A stretch of 25,438 nt of DNA, from NCBI GenBank assembly GCA_031404455.1, contig JANNHP010000230.1:1-25438 (forward strand), written 5' to 3'. This document shows positions 15,548-22,656 of the stretch, piece by piece. The stretch is from JANNHP01 sp031404455. Lineage in GTDB: Bacteria > Planctomycetota > JAJSAM01 > JAJVHW01. Both the position numbers and the translations under genes were made by a program. The stretch's first letter is position 1, and each line of letters starts with the position of its first letter. Under the pieces are notes generated by a model. That model did not search any database. It was not told the origin of the DNA and was given only the letters and a program-made list of their open reading frames with translations.

Positions 15548-15829
15548 GTGCACGTCGGCGTCCTGCAGGTCGAGCTCTCCATCCCGGGCGCCTACTCGTT
15601 GAAGGAGAAGCGCCACGTGCTGAAGGGACTCCTCGAGCGTCTGCGCCGCGACTTCGGCGTGTCGGCGGCCGAGGTGGACCGAGAGGACGTGTGGAACAGC
15701 GCGATCGTCGGGGTCGCCTTCGTGAGCAACGAGTCGAGGCACGCGGAGGCGCATCTGCAGAAGGCGCTGAACTCGCTCTCGAGAGTTCGCGACGTGGACG
15801 TGGCCGATTCCCAGATCGAGGTGCTCTGA
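15548..15829 (+). CDS. ylxP: DUF503 / YlxP family protein
   Basis: The product is 93 aa from the GTG at 15548. It begins MHVGVLQVELSIPGAYSLKE and continues KRHVLKGLLERLRRDF, then AEVDREDVWNSAIVGVAFVS, all diagnostic of DUF503. The family is commonly found between infB and rbfA, as ylxP in Bacillus. Its molecular role is not settled; position suggests a link to ribosome maturation. Its TGA overlaps the rbfA ATG by one base. Confidence 0.93.
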   Translation: MHVGVLQVELSIPGAYSLKEKRHVLKGLLERLRRDFGVSAAEVDREDVWNSAIVGVAFVSNESRHAEAHLQKALNSLSRVRDVDVADSQIEVL

Positions 15830-16206
15830 TGACCGCCGACATCCGCCTGAAGCGGCTCGAGAAGCTGGCGCTCCACCGGGCGAGCGAGGTCGTGCTCCAC
15901 GAGCTCTCGGACCCGCGGATGACGTTCATCACGCTCACGCGCGTCGAGCTCGCGAAGGACCTCTCCCACATCGCGATCTACTGGTCCACCCTCGGCGAGG
16001 GCGGCCAGCGCACGAAGGTCGAGCACGCGCTGCGCGACGCGGCGCCGCTCGTGCAGACGCAGATCGCGAAGGTCTTCGCCACGCGCAGGACGCCGCACGT
16101 GACCTTCAAGTTCGACCCGTCGATCGCGGGTGCGGTGCGGGTCTCGGGCATCCTCGACGCGATCAAGAAGGAGCGCACCGAGCGGACGGGCGGCGCAGAG
16201 GAGTGA
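15829..16206 (+). CDS. rbfA: Ribosome-binding factor A
   Basis: The product is 125 aa, a normal length. The early helix RLEKLALHRASEVVLHELSD is followed by PRMTFITLTRVELAKDLSHI and AIYWSTLG, the signature of the KH-like RbfA fold. The last part contains VTFKFDPSIAGAVRVSGILD, matching the family's F-x-x-D-x-S pattern. RbfA assists maturation of the 16S rRNA 5' end in the 30S subunit. It is translationally coupled to ylxP by TGATG and followed after 4 bp by a sulfotransferase gene. Confidence 0.95.
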   Translation: MTADIRLKRLEKLALHRASEVVLHELSDPRMTFITLTRVELAKDLSHIAIYWSTLGEGGQRTKVEHALRDAAPLVQTQIAKVFATRRTPHVTFKFDPSIAGAVRVSGILDAIKKERTERTGGAEE

Positions 16207-16210
16207 GCCG

Positions 16211-16789
16211 GTGACTCGGGGCTTCGTCACCGTGGTCTCCGGCGCGCCGCGCTCCGGCACGTCGATGATGATGCGCATGCTCGAGGGCGGCGGCATCGCG
16301 CCGCTCACCGACGGCGTCCGCGTCGCCGACCACGACAACCCGCACGGCTACTTCGAGTACGAGCCGGTCAAGCGCACGAAGGCCGACTCGTCGTGGCTCG
16401 CGGGCGCCGAGGGCCGCGCCGTGAAGATGGTCCACCTCCTCCTCAGGGACCTGCCGGCGGACCGCAGCTACCGCGTGGTCCTGATGCGCCGCGACCTGAA
16501 GGAGATGATCACCTCGCAGCGGCGGATGCTCGAGCGGCTCGGCCGCGAGGGCGGCAAGCTCTCCGACGAGCGCATGGCGGAGATCTTCGCGGCTCAGCTC
16601 GACGAGACGGAGCGCTGGCTCCGGTCGCAGGCCGCGTTCTCCTGCCTCGCCGTGAGCTACAACGACCTCGTCGCGAACCCGGGACCGCACGTCGACCGGC
16701 TCGTCGAGTTCCTGGGCGGAGGGCTCGACGCCGAAGCGATGTGCGCCGTCGTCGATCCGGCGCTCTACCGCAACCGCTCGCGCTCCTGA
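16211..16789 (+). CDS. Small sulfotransferase-family protein
   Basis: The product is 192 aa from a GTG 4 bp after the rbfA stop. The N-terminal VTVVSGAPRSGTSMMM (7-22) contains the G-x-P-R-S-G-T-S phosphosulfate-binding loop of PAPS-dependent sulfotransferases. YRVVLMRRDLKEMITSQ carries the second PAPS-contact R-D element, and LAVSYNDLVANP matches the late conserved segment. Bacterial members of this compact type are usually of unknown acceptor specificity. There is no signal peptide. It appears to be the last gene of the nusA-rbfA unit, where it has no obvious functional reason to be. It ends directly against the lpxB stop on the other strand, with no gap. Confidence 0.87.
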   Translation: MTRGFVTVVSGAPRSGTSMMMRMLEGGGIAPLTDGVRVADHDNPHGYFEYEPVKRTKADSSWLAGAEGRAVKMVHLLLRDLPADRSYRVVLMRRDLKEMITSQRRMLERLGREGGKLSDERMAEIFAAQLDETERWLRSQAAFSCLAVSYNDLVANPGPHVDRLVEFLGGGLDAEAMCAVVDPALYRNRSRS

Positions 16790-18121
16790 TCAGTCGCGCG
16801 CCGTCGCGACGACCCATCGCGCCGCGCGCTCAGGGACGCCGGGAAAGTCCATGCGCCTGCGAAGCCGCGCCAGCGCGGCGAGCGCCGCCTCGCGGCCGGG
16901 GCCGCCGGGCAGGACGCGCAGGAGCGCGTTCGCGATCGCGGCCTCGTCTCCCGGACGCGCCAGGAACTCCGGCTCGATGAGTTCTCCCGACAGCAGGTTC
17001 GGCAGCGCGATGAACGGCGCGACGACGAGCAGCTTCGCGAGGACGCGGCCGAGTGCCGAGGTCCGGTAGATGACGACCGCCGGCACGCCGTGCGCCGCGA
17101 GGTGCAGCGTCGCCGTCCCCGAGACGGTGATGGCCGCGTCGGCCGCGGCCATCGCATCGTCGCTCCGTTCGGGCGGAGCGATCGCGAGCGGCACACGGTC
17201 GCCGCGGATCTTCTCGACGAGCGGACGCAGGCGTTCGGAGGCGAGCGGCAGCACGAAGCGCGCGCCGGGGTGCATCAGGAGCACGCGCTCGGCGACGTCG
17301 ATCTCGATGGGGAGGTTGTGGAGCACCTCGGAGGTGCGGCTGCCCGGGAGCAGCGCGACGAGCGGCGATCCGCCGAGCCCCGAGCGGAGCGCCGCGCGGT
17401 ACGCCTCGTCCTTCTCCTTCGCCGCGAGGTGCGCGAAGAGCGGGTGGCCGACGAACGCCGCCGCGGCGCCGGCCTCGCGGAAGATCGGCTCCTCGAACGG
17501 GAGGAACGCGAGCACGCGGGTCACGTCTCGCGCCAGCTTCTTCGTGCGCCACGGCGCCCACGCCCAGACCTGGGGAGCGACGTACTCGACGAAGGGCACA
17601 CCGCGCGCCCGCGCCGCGCGCGCGAGCCGGAGGTTGAGGCCCGGGTAGTCCACCCCCACCACGACGTCGGGCGGATCCTCGGAGAAGCGCACGAGGAGGT
17701 CCCGGTAGAGGGTGAAGAACTGCGGCGCCCGGCGCGCCACCGGCCACACGCCCATCACGGGGTCGGAGACGAGATCGGCGGTGAGCCGCACGCCGGCCGC
17801 AGCCATCTTCGGGCCGCCCACTCCCTCGAGCTCGGCGCCGGGGACGAGTCGCCGGATCGCCGTGGCGAGATCGGCCGCGTGCAGGTCGCCCGACGGCTCG
17901 CCGGCAATGAGGAAGACGCGCAGCGCCTGCCGCGACACGGCGGGAGCCTCGGACGGCGAGGCGTCGAGGCCCGCGCGGATCGTGGCGAGCATCCGCGCGC
18001 GGTCAGCGGATCCAGTGAACGCCGCGCGCGCGAGCCGCGGGAGGAACGGCACGAAGCCGAAGGCCGCGCCGAGCGCCGCGGCGCAGGCGTCGAAGTTCGC
18101 TCGGATGCGGACCCCGGACAC
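16790..18121 (-). CDS. lpxB: Lipid-A-disaccharide synthase with N-terminal extension
   Basis: The product is 443 aa. The conserved enzyme begins at LRVFLIAGEPSGDLHAADLA (68-87) and continues with VGGPKMAAAG, VVVGVDYPGLNLRLARAA, EYVAPQVWAWAP, VGHPLF, LLPGSRTSEV, ITVSGTATLH (331-340) and PNLLSGELIEPEFLA (374-388), the LpxB signature series. LpxB joins UDP-diacylglucosamine and lipid X to make the lipid A disaccharide. The family is about 380 aa; here about 61 extra residues precede it. The extension shows the same strong third-position GC bias, so I keep the GTG at 18121; a GTG at 17938 would give the usual length. The usual Glu after SGTATL is His here. No lpxA, lpxC or lpxK gene is in the window. 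Confidence 0.9.
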   Translation of the reverse strand: MSGVRIRANFDACAAALGAAFGFVPFLPRLARAAFTGSADRARMLATIRAGLDASPSEAPAVSRQALRVFLIAGEPSGDLHAADLATAIRRLVPGAELEGVGGPKMAAAGVRLTADLVSDPVMGVWPVARRAPQFFTLYRDLLVRFSEDPPDVVVGVDYPGLNLRLARAARARGVPFVEYVAPQVWAWAPWRTKKLARDVTRVLAFLPFEEPIFREAGAAAAFVGHPLFAHLAAKEKDEAYRAALRSGLGGSPLVALLPGSRTSEVLHNLPIEIDVAERVLLMHPGARFVLPLASERLRPLVEKIRGDRVPLAIAPPERSDDAMAAADAAITVSGTATLHLAAHGVPAVVIYRTSALGRVLAKLLVVAPFIALPNLLSGELIEPEFLARPGDEAAIANALLRVLPGGPGREAALAALARLRRRMDFPGVPERAARWVVATARD

Positions 18122-18134
18122 GTCCCGAGGCTAA

Positions 18135-18180
18135 GTGGCCGGGTCGAAACAACCGACGGACTCTGTCACGCGGCTTGCGC
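18135..18180 (+). repeat. 46-bp fragment related to the end of the 4074-4307 element
   Basis: Aligned without gaps to 4074-4119, 39 of 46 positions agree, including CGAAACAAC and the unbroken 14-mer ACTCTGTCACGCGG. TAA stands just before it (18132-18134). No matching opposite end lies in the surrounding sequence. It occupies nearly the whole gap between the pilin stop and the lpxB start. Confidence 0.72.
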
Positions 18181-18185
18181 CCGAG

Positions 18186-18872
18186 TTACTGGATCGCCTT
18201 CCAGAAGTTCCCGTCGGCGCCGCGCGTGCCGAAGGCGATCTGCCCGGTGATGCGGGTGATGTCCGCCGTGCGGAACCCCGCGCCCGCAAGGAGCAGCGCA
18301 CAGCCGGCGCCCTGGTAGCGCGGGTCGGTCGTGGTCATCATCTCGCAGCGCTCGTTCGCGAAGAACGTGCGGTGGCCCGTGCCGCCGAAGTGGCCGGGGT
18401 ACGCGTAGCACGACCAGGACACGTTCGAGATCGACGGGTCGAGCACGCCCGCCGAGCCGCCGCCGCCGGCGAGCTCCTGGATGCCCACACCGGCCGCCGC
18501 AGGCAGGTAGAGGCGGAAGAAGAACCCGCTGCGCTGCGATTCGCCGGAGGGGCCGACGAGGGCGATCGAGGTCGAGAGCGTCGAGGTGGCCATGCGCGAG
18601 CTGCCGCGGACCGTGACGATCCCGCCGAGTTCGGCCAGATAGCCGTACTCGCCCTGCCCGTCGGCGTTCTCGTCAGCGTAGCCGGCGCGCTGGAACTGGA
18701 CCTGCGCCGTCGTGATGCCGCGGAGGATCGAGATCGCGGCCGTCTCGTTGGCGCCGAGCCGTGCCGAGAGCAGGTTGGGGATCGCGATCGACGCGATGAT
18801 GGCGATGATCGCGATCACGATCATCAGCTCGATGAGGGTGAAGCCCGACTTCAGTGACTTGGGGACACGCAT
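18186..18872 (-). CDS. Type IV pilin/type II secretion pseudopilin-like protein
   Basis: The product is 228 aa from the ATG at 18872. A short basic leader ends KSG, then FTLIELMIVIAIIAIIASIA gives the classic prepilin peptidase site (cleavage between Gly10 and Phe11) with Glu at mature position 5 and the long hydrophobic helix. IPNLLSARLGANETAAISIL continues the alpha-1 spine. The rest is Gly/Ser/aromatic-rich, with Cys residues late in the protein that may form a disulfide. No pilus assembly or secretion genes are adjacent, so it looks like an orphan major or minor pilin. GAGGAG lies about 11 bases before the ATG. The 179-bp gap to the next gene upstream contains no gene. Confidence 0.9.
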   Translation of the reverse strand: MRVPKSLKSGFTLIELMIVIAIIAIIASIAIPNLLSARLGANETAAISILRGITTAQVQFQRAGYADENADGQGEYGYLAELGGIVTVRGSSRMATSTLSTSIALVGPSGESQRSGFFFRLYLPAAAGVGIQELAGGGGSAGVLDPSISNVSWSCYAYPGHFGGTGHRTFFANERCEMMTTTDPRYQGAGCALLLAGAGFRTADITRITGQIAFGTRGADGNFWKAIQ

Positions 18873-19051
18873 GGTGACTCTCGCTCCTCGCGGCCGTTCT
18901 GTGGGCACGGACTCTCTCCGGTACCGAATCGGCCTTCCCTTGCCCGGAACCTGAGCGAGAAACGAAAGTTCTCAGATCGAGGGGACGCCGCGACCCCGAC
19001 TCCCCATCGTGGTGAACCTCGGGGCTCGGAACGCGGACCTTGGATCGAGGC

Positions 19052-21082
19052 TCAGCGACCCTTGGCGAGGCGCTCCGCGAAGACCCGCGCCAGCGTGATC
19101 GCCATTCCGGGCTGCGCAGCGAGGAGCGAGCGGAAATCGGCGGCGCCGAGCACGCTCACGACCGCGTCGGACGTCGCCGTGACGGTGGCCATGCGCGGAG
19201 CGTCCGAGATGGCCGCCATCTCGCCGAAGGACGTGCCGGGGCCCACGCGCGCGATCTCCGATCCGTCGCGTTCGATCTTCAACTCGCCGGAGTGCACGAG
19301 GAAGAGGTCGGTGCCCGGGTCGCCCTGGCGAAAGACCACGGTCCCCGCCGCGATCCGGCGCTCGTGCATCTCCTCAGCCATGGCGTCGCGGAACGTGCGC
19401 GGCAGGCCCTTGAACATGTCGATCTTGCCGAGGGCGTCGACCACCTCTGCCGCGGGGATCTGCCGGAGCGACGCCGTGAGCTTCATGTTCTCCGAGTAGT
19501 CGATCGGGACGACGACGAGCGCCGGGCGGCCGCACTCGAACGCCTGCTCGAGCATCGGCGCCACGTCGGCGGCGCTCTTCGCGATGAACCCGGCCATGTG
19601 GAACGCTTCCGCGAGCTTCGCGAAGTCGGGGTTGGTGAAGTCGATGTGCGAGTGCTTCCCGTACGCAGTCTGCTGCTTCCACTTGATGAGGCCGTACTGC
19701 GAGTCGGCCCAGACCATGACCACGATGTTGAGCTTCTCGCGCACCGCGGTCTCGAGGTCCTGCACGTTCATCAGGAACCCGCCGTCGCCGCAGATCGCGA
19801 GCACGCGGCGGTCCGGGTGGACGAGCTTCGCGGCGATGGCGCCGGGGAGAGCGAAGCCCATCGAGCACCAGCCGTTGCTGACGAGGATCGTGTTCGGCTC
19901 ATCGGTCTGGAGGTACCGGGAGATCCACATCTTGTGCGCGCCGACGTCGGAGAGGATCACGTCCTTCTGGCCGAGGACGCGGCGCACGTCGGCGAGGACG
20001 CGCTGCGGCTTCACGGGGAAACCCTCGTCGGCGTCGTGGCGGTGGAAGTCGGCGAGCATCGCCTCGCGGTACTTCGCGTAGCAGGACGGCGCGGGGCGCG
20101 ACATCCCCTCCGTCGCGGCGGAGAGTGCATCGAGCGAGAGCGCGATGTCCCCCACCACCTCGGCGGCCACGCGGTACGCGTCGTCCACCTCGGCGACGCA
20201 GTGATCGACGTGCACGATCGACTTCGTCACGCCCTTGTTCCAGGCCTTCGGGTGGTACTCGACCATGTCGAAGCCCACCGCGATGACGCAGTCCGACTCC
20301 TCGACGGCGACGGCGGGCCAGTCGCGCTGACCGAGCCCGATCGTGAAGAGGCAGAGCGGGTCGGACGGCGGGAAGGCGCCCTTGCCCATGAACGTGTTCA
20401 GCACCGGGATTCCGTTCTGCCGGGCGAACGCGCGGAGCTCTGCGGACGCGTGGTTCCGCAGCGTCCCGTTGCCCGAGAGGATGATCGGGAACTTCGCTTT
20501 CCTGATGACGGCCGCGGCCTCGTCGATCGCCTGCTTGCGCGGGGCGCTGCGGTGCACGGGGCGCGGCGGGATCGGCCGCGCGAGCGTCGGGTGTTTCGCG
20601 ACGTCCTCCGGGAGGTCGATGTGCGTGGCGCCGTACTTGTCGGTCGTCGCGAGCTGGAACGCCTTGCGCACGATCTCGGGGATCGAGTCCGCTGAGAGCA
20701 CCGAGGCTCCCCACTTCACCGTGGGCTTGAAGAGCGCCACGAGGTCCATCGCCTGGTGCGACTCCTTGTGCAGGCGCGTCGTCGCCGCCTGTCCGGTGAG
20801 GACGATGCACGGCGCGCGGTCCATGTTGGCGTCGCCCACGCCGGTGAGCAGGTTCGTGGCGCCGGGGCCGAGAGTGCCGAGACAGCACGACGCCTTCCCG
20901 GTGAGACGCCCGTAGACGTCGGCCATGAACGCCGCCGCCTGCTCGTGCCGGCAGACGACGAACCGCACCTTCGAATCGAGGAGCGAGATCATGACGTCGG
21001 CGTTCTCCTCGCCCGGCACGCCGAAGATGTACTCGCAGCCCTCGTTCTCGAGACACCGGACGAACAGGTCGGACGCCTTCAT
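19052..21082 (-). CDS. AlsS-type acetolactate synthase fused to a cyclic-nucleotide-binding domain
   Basis: The product is 676 aa. Residues 1-550 are a full thiamine-diphosphate enzyme: GVPGEENADV, the catalytic Glu in CRHEQAAA (47), GTLGPGATNLLTGV, GFDMVEYHPKAWN (the catabolic-AlsS form of this segment), and the TPP/metal motif GDGG (432-435) with Asp460 in WADSQYG, 27 residues after Asp433. The same spacing and Asp occur in catabolic acetolactate synthases. Two pyruvates would give acetolactate plus CO2. Residues 556-676 are a separate CAP_ED domain: VVFRQGDPGTDLFLVHSGEL and the phosphate-binding cassette FGEMAAISDAPRMATVTA (619-636). No HTH follows. GGAGG precedes the ATG. No acetolactate decarboxylase or small-subunit gene is nearby. 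A related TPP enzyme activity cannot be excluded. Confidence 0.9.
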   Translation of the reverse strand: MKASDLFVRCLENEGCEYIFGVPGEENADVMISLLDSKVRFVVCRHEQAAAFMADVYGRLTGKASCCLGTLGPGATNLLTGVGDANMDRAPCIVLTGQAATTRLHKESHQAMDLVALFKPTVKWGASVLSADSIPEIVRKAFQLATTDKYGATHIDLPEDVAKHPTLARPIPPRPVHRSAPRKQAIDEAAAVIRKAKFPIILSGNGTLRNHASAELRAFARQNGIPVLNTFMGKGAFPPSDPLCLFTIGLGQRDWPAVAVEESDCVIAVGFDMVEYHPKAWNKGVTKSIVHVDHCVAEVDDAYRVAAEVVGDIALSLDALSAATEGMSRPAPSCYAKYREAMLADFHRHDADEGFPVKPQRVLADVRRVLGQKDVILSDVGAHKMWISRYLQTDEPNTILVSNGWCSMGFALPGAIAAKLVHPDRRVLAICGDGGFLMNVQDLETAVREKLNIVVMVWADSQYGLIKWKQQTAYGKHSHIDFTNPDFAKLAEAFHMAGFIAKSAADVAPMLEQAFECGRPALVVVPIDYSENMKLTASLRQIPAAEVVDALGKIDMFKGLPRTFRDAMAEEMHERRIAAGTVVFRQGDPGTDLFLVHSGELKIERDGSEIARVGPGTSFGEMAAISDAPRMATVTATSDAVVSVLGAADFRSLLAAQPGMAITLARVFAERLAKGR

Positions 21083-21162
21083 GCGAGTCCTCCGGGATGG
21101 GGTCTCGTATAGCCGAACGTGCGCCGCTTTAGAACCGTCAAGATCCGCGGTAGGGTCTGCGC

Positions 21163-21567
21163 GTGATCCGCACCGCCCTCGCACTCGCACTCGCCCTCGT
21201 CCTCTCCACTGCGGCCTGCAACACGACGCGGCCGAGGCGCGGAGAGGAGGGCGCGCCGAAAGCGGTCGTTCTCTGCGCCCCGGACGGGAAGGAGCGGGCC
21301 GAGACGATCGCCCGCGCGCTGAACACCTCGCACGGCTACGACGTGCTGCTCAAGGTGACGACGATCCGCCGCGCGAAGAGCTCGGTGGCGGTCTACGGAC
21401 TGAAGGACGCGCCGGAGCGCCTCGAGGAGGTCGCCGGCCTCCTCAGCGACCTGGGAATCGGGACCGCGACCGGGCCGGGTTCGATCGAGGTCCTGCCGTT
21501 CCCGCAGCACGCGACGGGCGGCAACGCGGTCGTCTTCTGGCTGGGTGGGAATCCTCAAAGACCGTGA
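21163..21567 (+). CDS. Small hypothetical lipoprotein
   Basis: The product is 134 aa from a GTG at 21163. The N-terminus MIRTALALALALVLSTAACN is a signal peptide with lipobox STAAC, so a membrane-anchored lipoprotein is predicted. The mature part has two beta-alpha-like halves with similar openings (AVVLCAPDGKERAETIARAL and VAVYGLKDAPERLEEVAGLL), suggesting a small SPOR- or ferredoxin-like fold; this is inference only. It is divergent from the acetolactate synthase gene across an 80-bp gap that must hold both promoters. The function is unknown. Confidence 0.75.
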   Translation: MIRTALALALALVLSTAACNTTRPRRGEEGAPKAVVLCAPDGKERAETIARALNTSHGYDVLLKVTTIRRAKSSVAVYGLKDAPERLEEVAGLLSDLGIGTATGPGSIEVLPFPQHATGGNAVVFWLGGNPQRP

Positions 21568-21687
21568 AGTGCCGGGAGGCGGCTCCGCGCCGGGTTCTGA
21601 GACTCACGGAACTCGAACGTCCCGGCGATCGCGCCCGGTGGTCCATCGTGCGCACGACAACGGGCGTAGCAATCTTGCCGGGCAGTA

Positions 21688-21712
21688 CGAGACCGTCGTG
21701 CGGACGGTCTCG
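21688..21712. terminator. Possible hairpin terminator after the small lipoprotein gene
   Basis: A perfect 10-bp stem (21688-21697 with 21703-21712, arm CGAGACCGTC) has a 5-base loop. It is bracketed by a 6-bp outer pair, TTGCCG (21675-21680) and CGGCAA (21713-21718). There is no T-tract, so termination is inferred. Confidence 0.45.
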
Positions 21713-21764
21713 CGGCAAGCCGCGCCGGAGACCGCGGCGCGCGCGCGATCGCACCGAAGGCCAT

Positions 21765-21810
21765 TGAAAGGCTGTGACGGAGACGCGCCTCGCGGTTCCG
21801 TCACCTTTCA
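21765..21810. terminator. Hairpin overlapping the stop of the minus-strand small gene
   Basis: TGAAAG (21765-21770) pairs with CTTTCA (21805-21810), and GTGACGG (21774-21780) pairs with CCGTCAC (21798-21804), with a 3-base bulge and a 17-base loop. The right arm includes the stop codon (21808-21810) of the 70-aa gene, as with the 5049-5091 hairpin. Confidence 0.6.
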
Positions 21811-22020
21811 GTCCTTGGACGCGAGCTCGCCGGCGACCTCGAGGTAGAGGCCGCACTCCTCCTCGCGAGCGAGTCGCAGGAGCTGCTTCAGCGCGCGGCG
21901 GCAGTTCTCGTCGGCCGCGTCGCGCTCCTGTCCGCCCTCCGCGGTGAGCAGCATCTTCCCGATCGCCGCGCGGACCGCGCTGCACGACTCGGCGAGGGCG
22001 ATCAGATTGGACTGGGACAT
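21808..22020 (-). CDS. Small hypothetical protein, 70 aa
   Basis: I recognise no family. The protein is a soluble helical polypeptide (NLIALAESCSAVRAAIGKML, then a charged stretch, then RRALKQLLRLAREEE), probably a two- or three-helix bundle, with three Cys residues. The ATG has GGAAGA upstream on the coding strand. It is divergent from the 22216 gene (195-bp gap without another gene) and convergent with the small lipoprotein. Third positions are GC-rich as in the neighbours, which supports real coding. Confidence 0.6.
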   Translation of the reverse strand: MSQSNLIALAESCSAVRAAIGKMLLTAEGGQERDAADENCRRALKQLLRLAREEECGLYLEVAGELASKD

Positions 22021-22215
22021 GTCGGGTCTTCCGTGGTGTTCGCGCCGGGGATCGTGAGGCGATGCGCCGGGCCGGGCGTGCCCTCTTCATCGGAGTTTCG
22101 GACGGGAGGCGTGAACCCGGGTCGCGGCGGGGGCCGCGCCGATTCGGGATTGAGCGTGACGCAGGCTCCGGCCGGTCCGTACCCTCTCAGCGGTCACCAT
22201 CGCCGGGAGGGCGCC

Positions 22216-22647
22216 ATGCGGGAGGTTCCGTTCTCGGGCCGCCTCGACGTCGGACTCGCGTGCCTGCTCGTGGTCGAGCGGCACGGGAGCGTCGCGAACC
22301 GCTGCGTCACCCGCGACGAGCTGACGACCGACCTCATCGCACTGGCCGGCGACCTCGAGGTCCCGCCCGAGTGCCTCGGCGACCTCGACGCCTTCGACGT
22401 CGAACTCGAACGCGCGCTGATCCGGCTCCTCGCCGTCGGCTGGATCGAGGACCGGACGTCGCGCGGCGTCACGCAGTTCGCGGTGCGCCCCGTCGCCGAC
22501 GAGGCGCTGGCGTGGATCCGCTCGCGCGTTCTCCTCGATTCCCGCAAGGCGGCGGCGTACGAACGGCTCGACGAAGCGGTGACCGCCCGGGTCCTCGCCG
22601 ACTACGGCCACACCGTCCGCTCGCGCGGCGCGAACCAGCACGCGTAG
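22216..22647 (+). CDS. Hypothetical protein upstream of the MMPL exporter
   Basis: The product is 143 aa from the ATG at 22216, with GGGAGGG five bases upstream. It is a soluble, mostly helical protein with one short strand pair near the middle (VGWIEDRTSRGVTQFAVRPV) after a helix (LERALIRLLA), a shape that would suit a winged-helix domain; the last part is a charged helix (SRKAAAYERLDEAVTARVLA). I cannot assign a family. Its stop is 9 bp before the exporter start, so the two are probably one transcript. Confidence 0.7.
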   Translation: MREVPFSGRLDVGLACLLVVERHGSVANRCVTRDELTTDLIALAGDLEVPPECLGDLDAFDVELERALIRLLAVGWIEDRTSRGVTQFAVRPVADEALAWIRSRVLLDSRKAAAYERLDEAVTARVLADYGHTVRSRGANQHA

Positions 22648-22656
22648 CCTCGGGCG

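Noticed and set aside
13024..15582. Long minus-strand open frame opposite infB
   Set aside because: Antisense shadow with His/Arg/Leu/Asp-rich composition; infB on the plus strand has every GTPase motif.
18951..18975. Hairpin between the acetolactate synthase and pilin genes
   Set aside because: The CTGAG/CTCAG and GAGAA/TTCTC pairings are only 5 bp and mutually exclusive, too weak to call a terminator.
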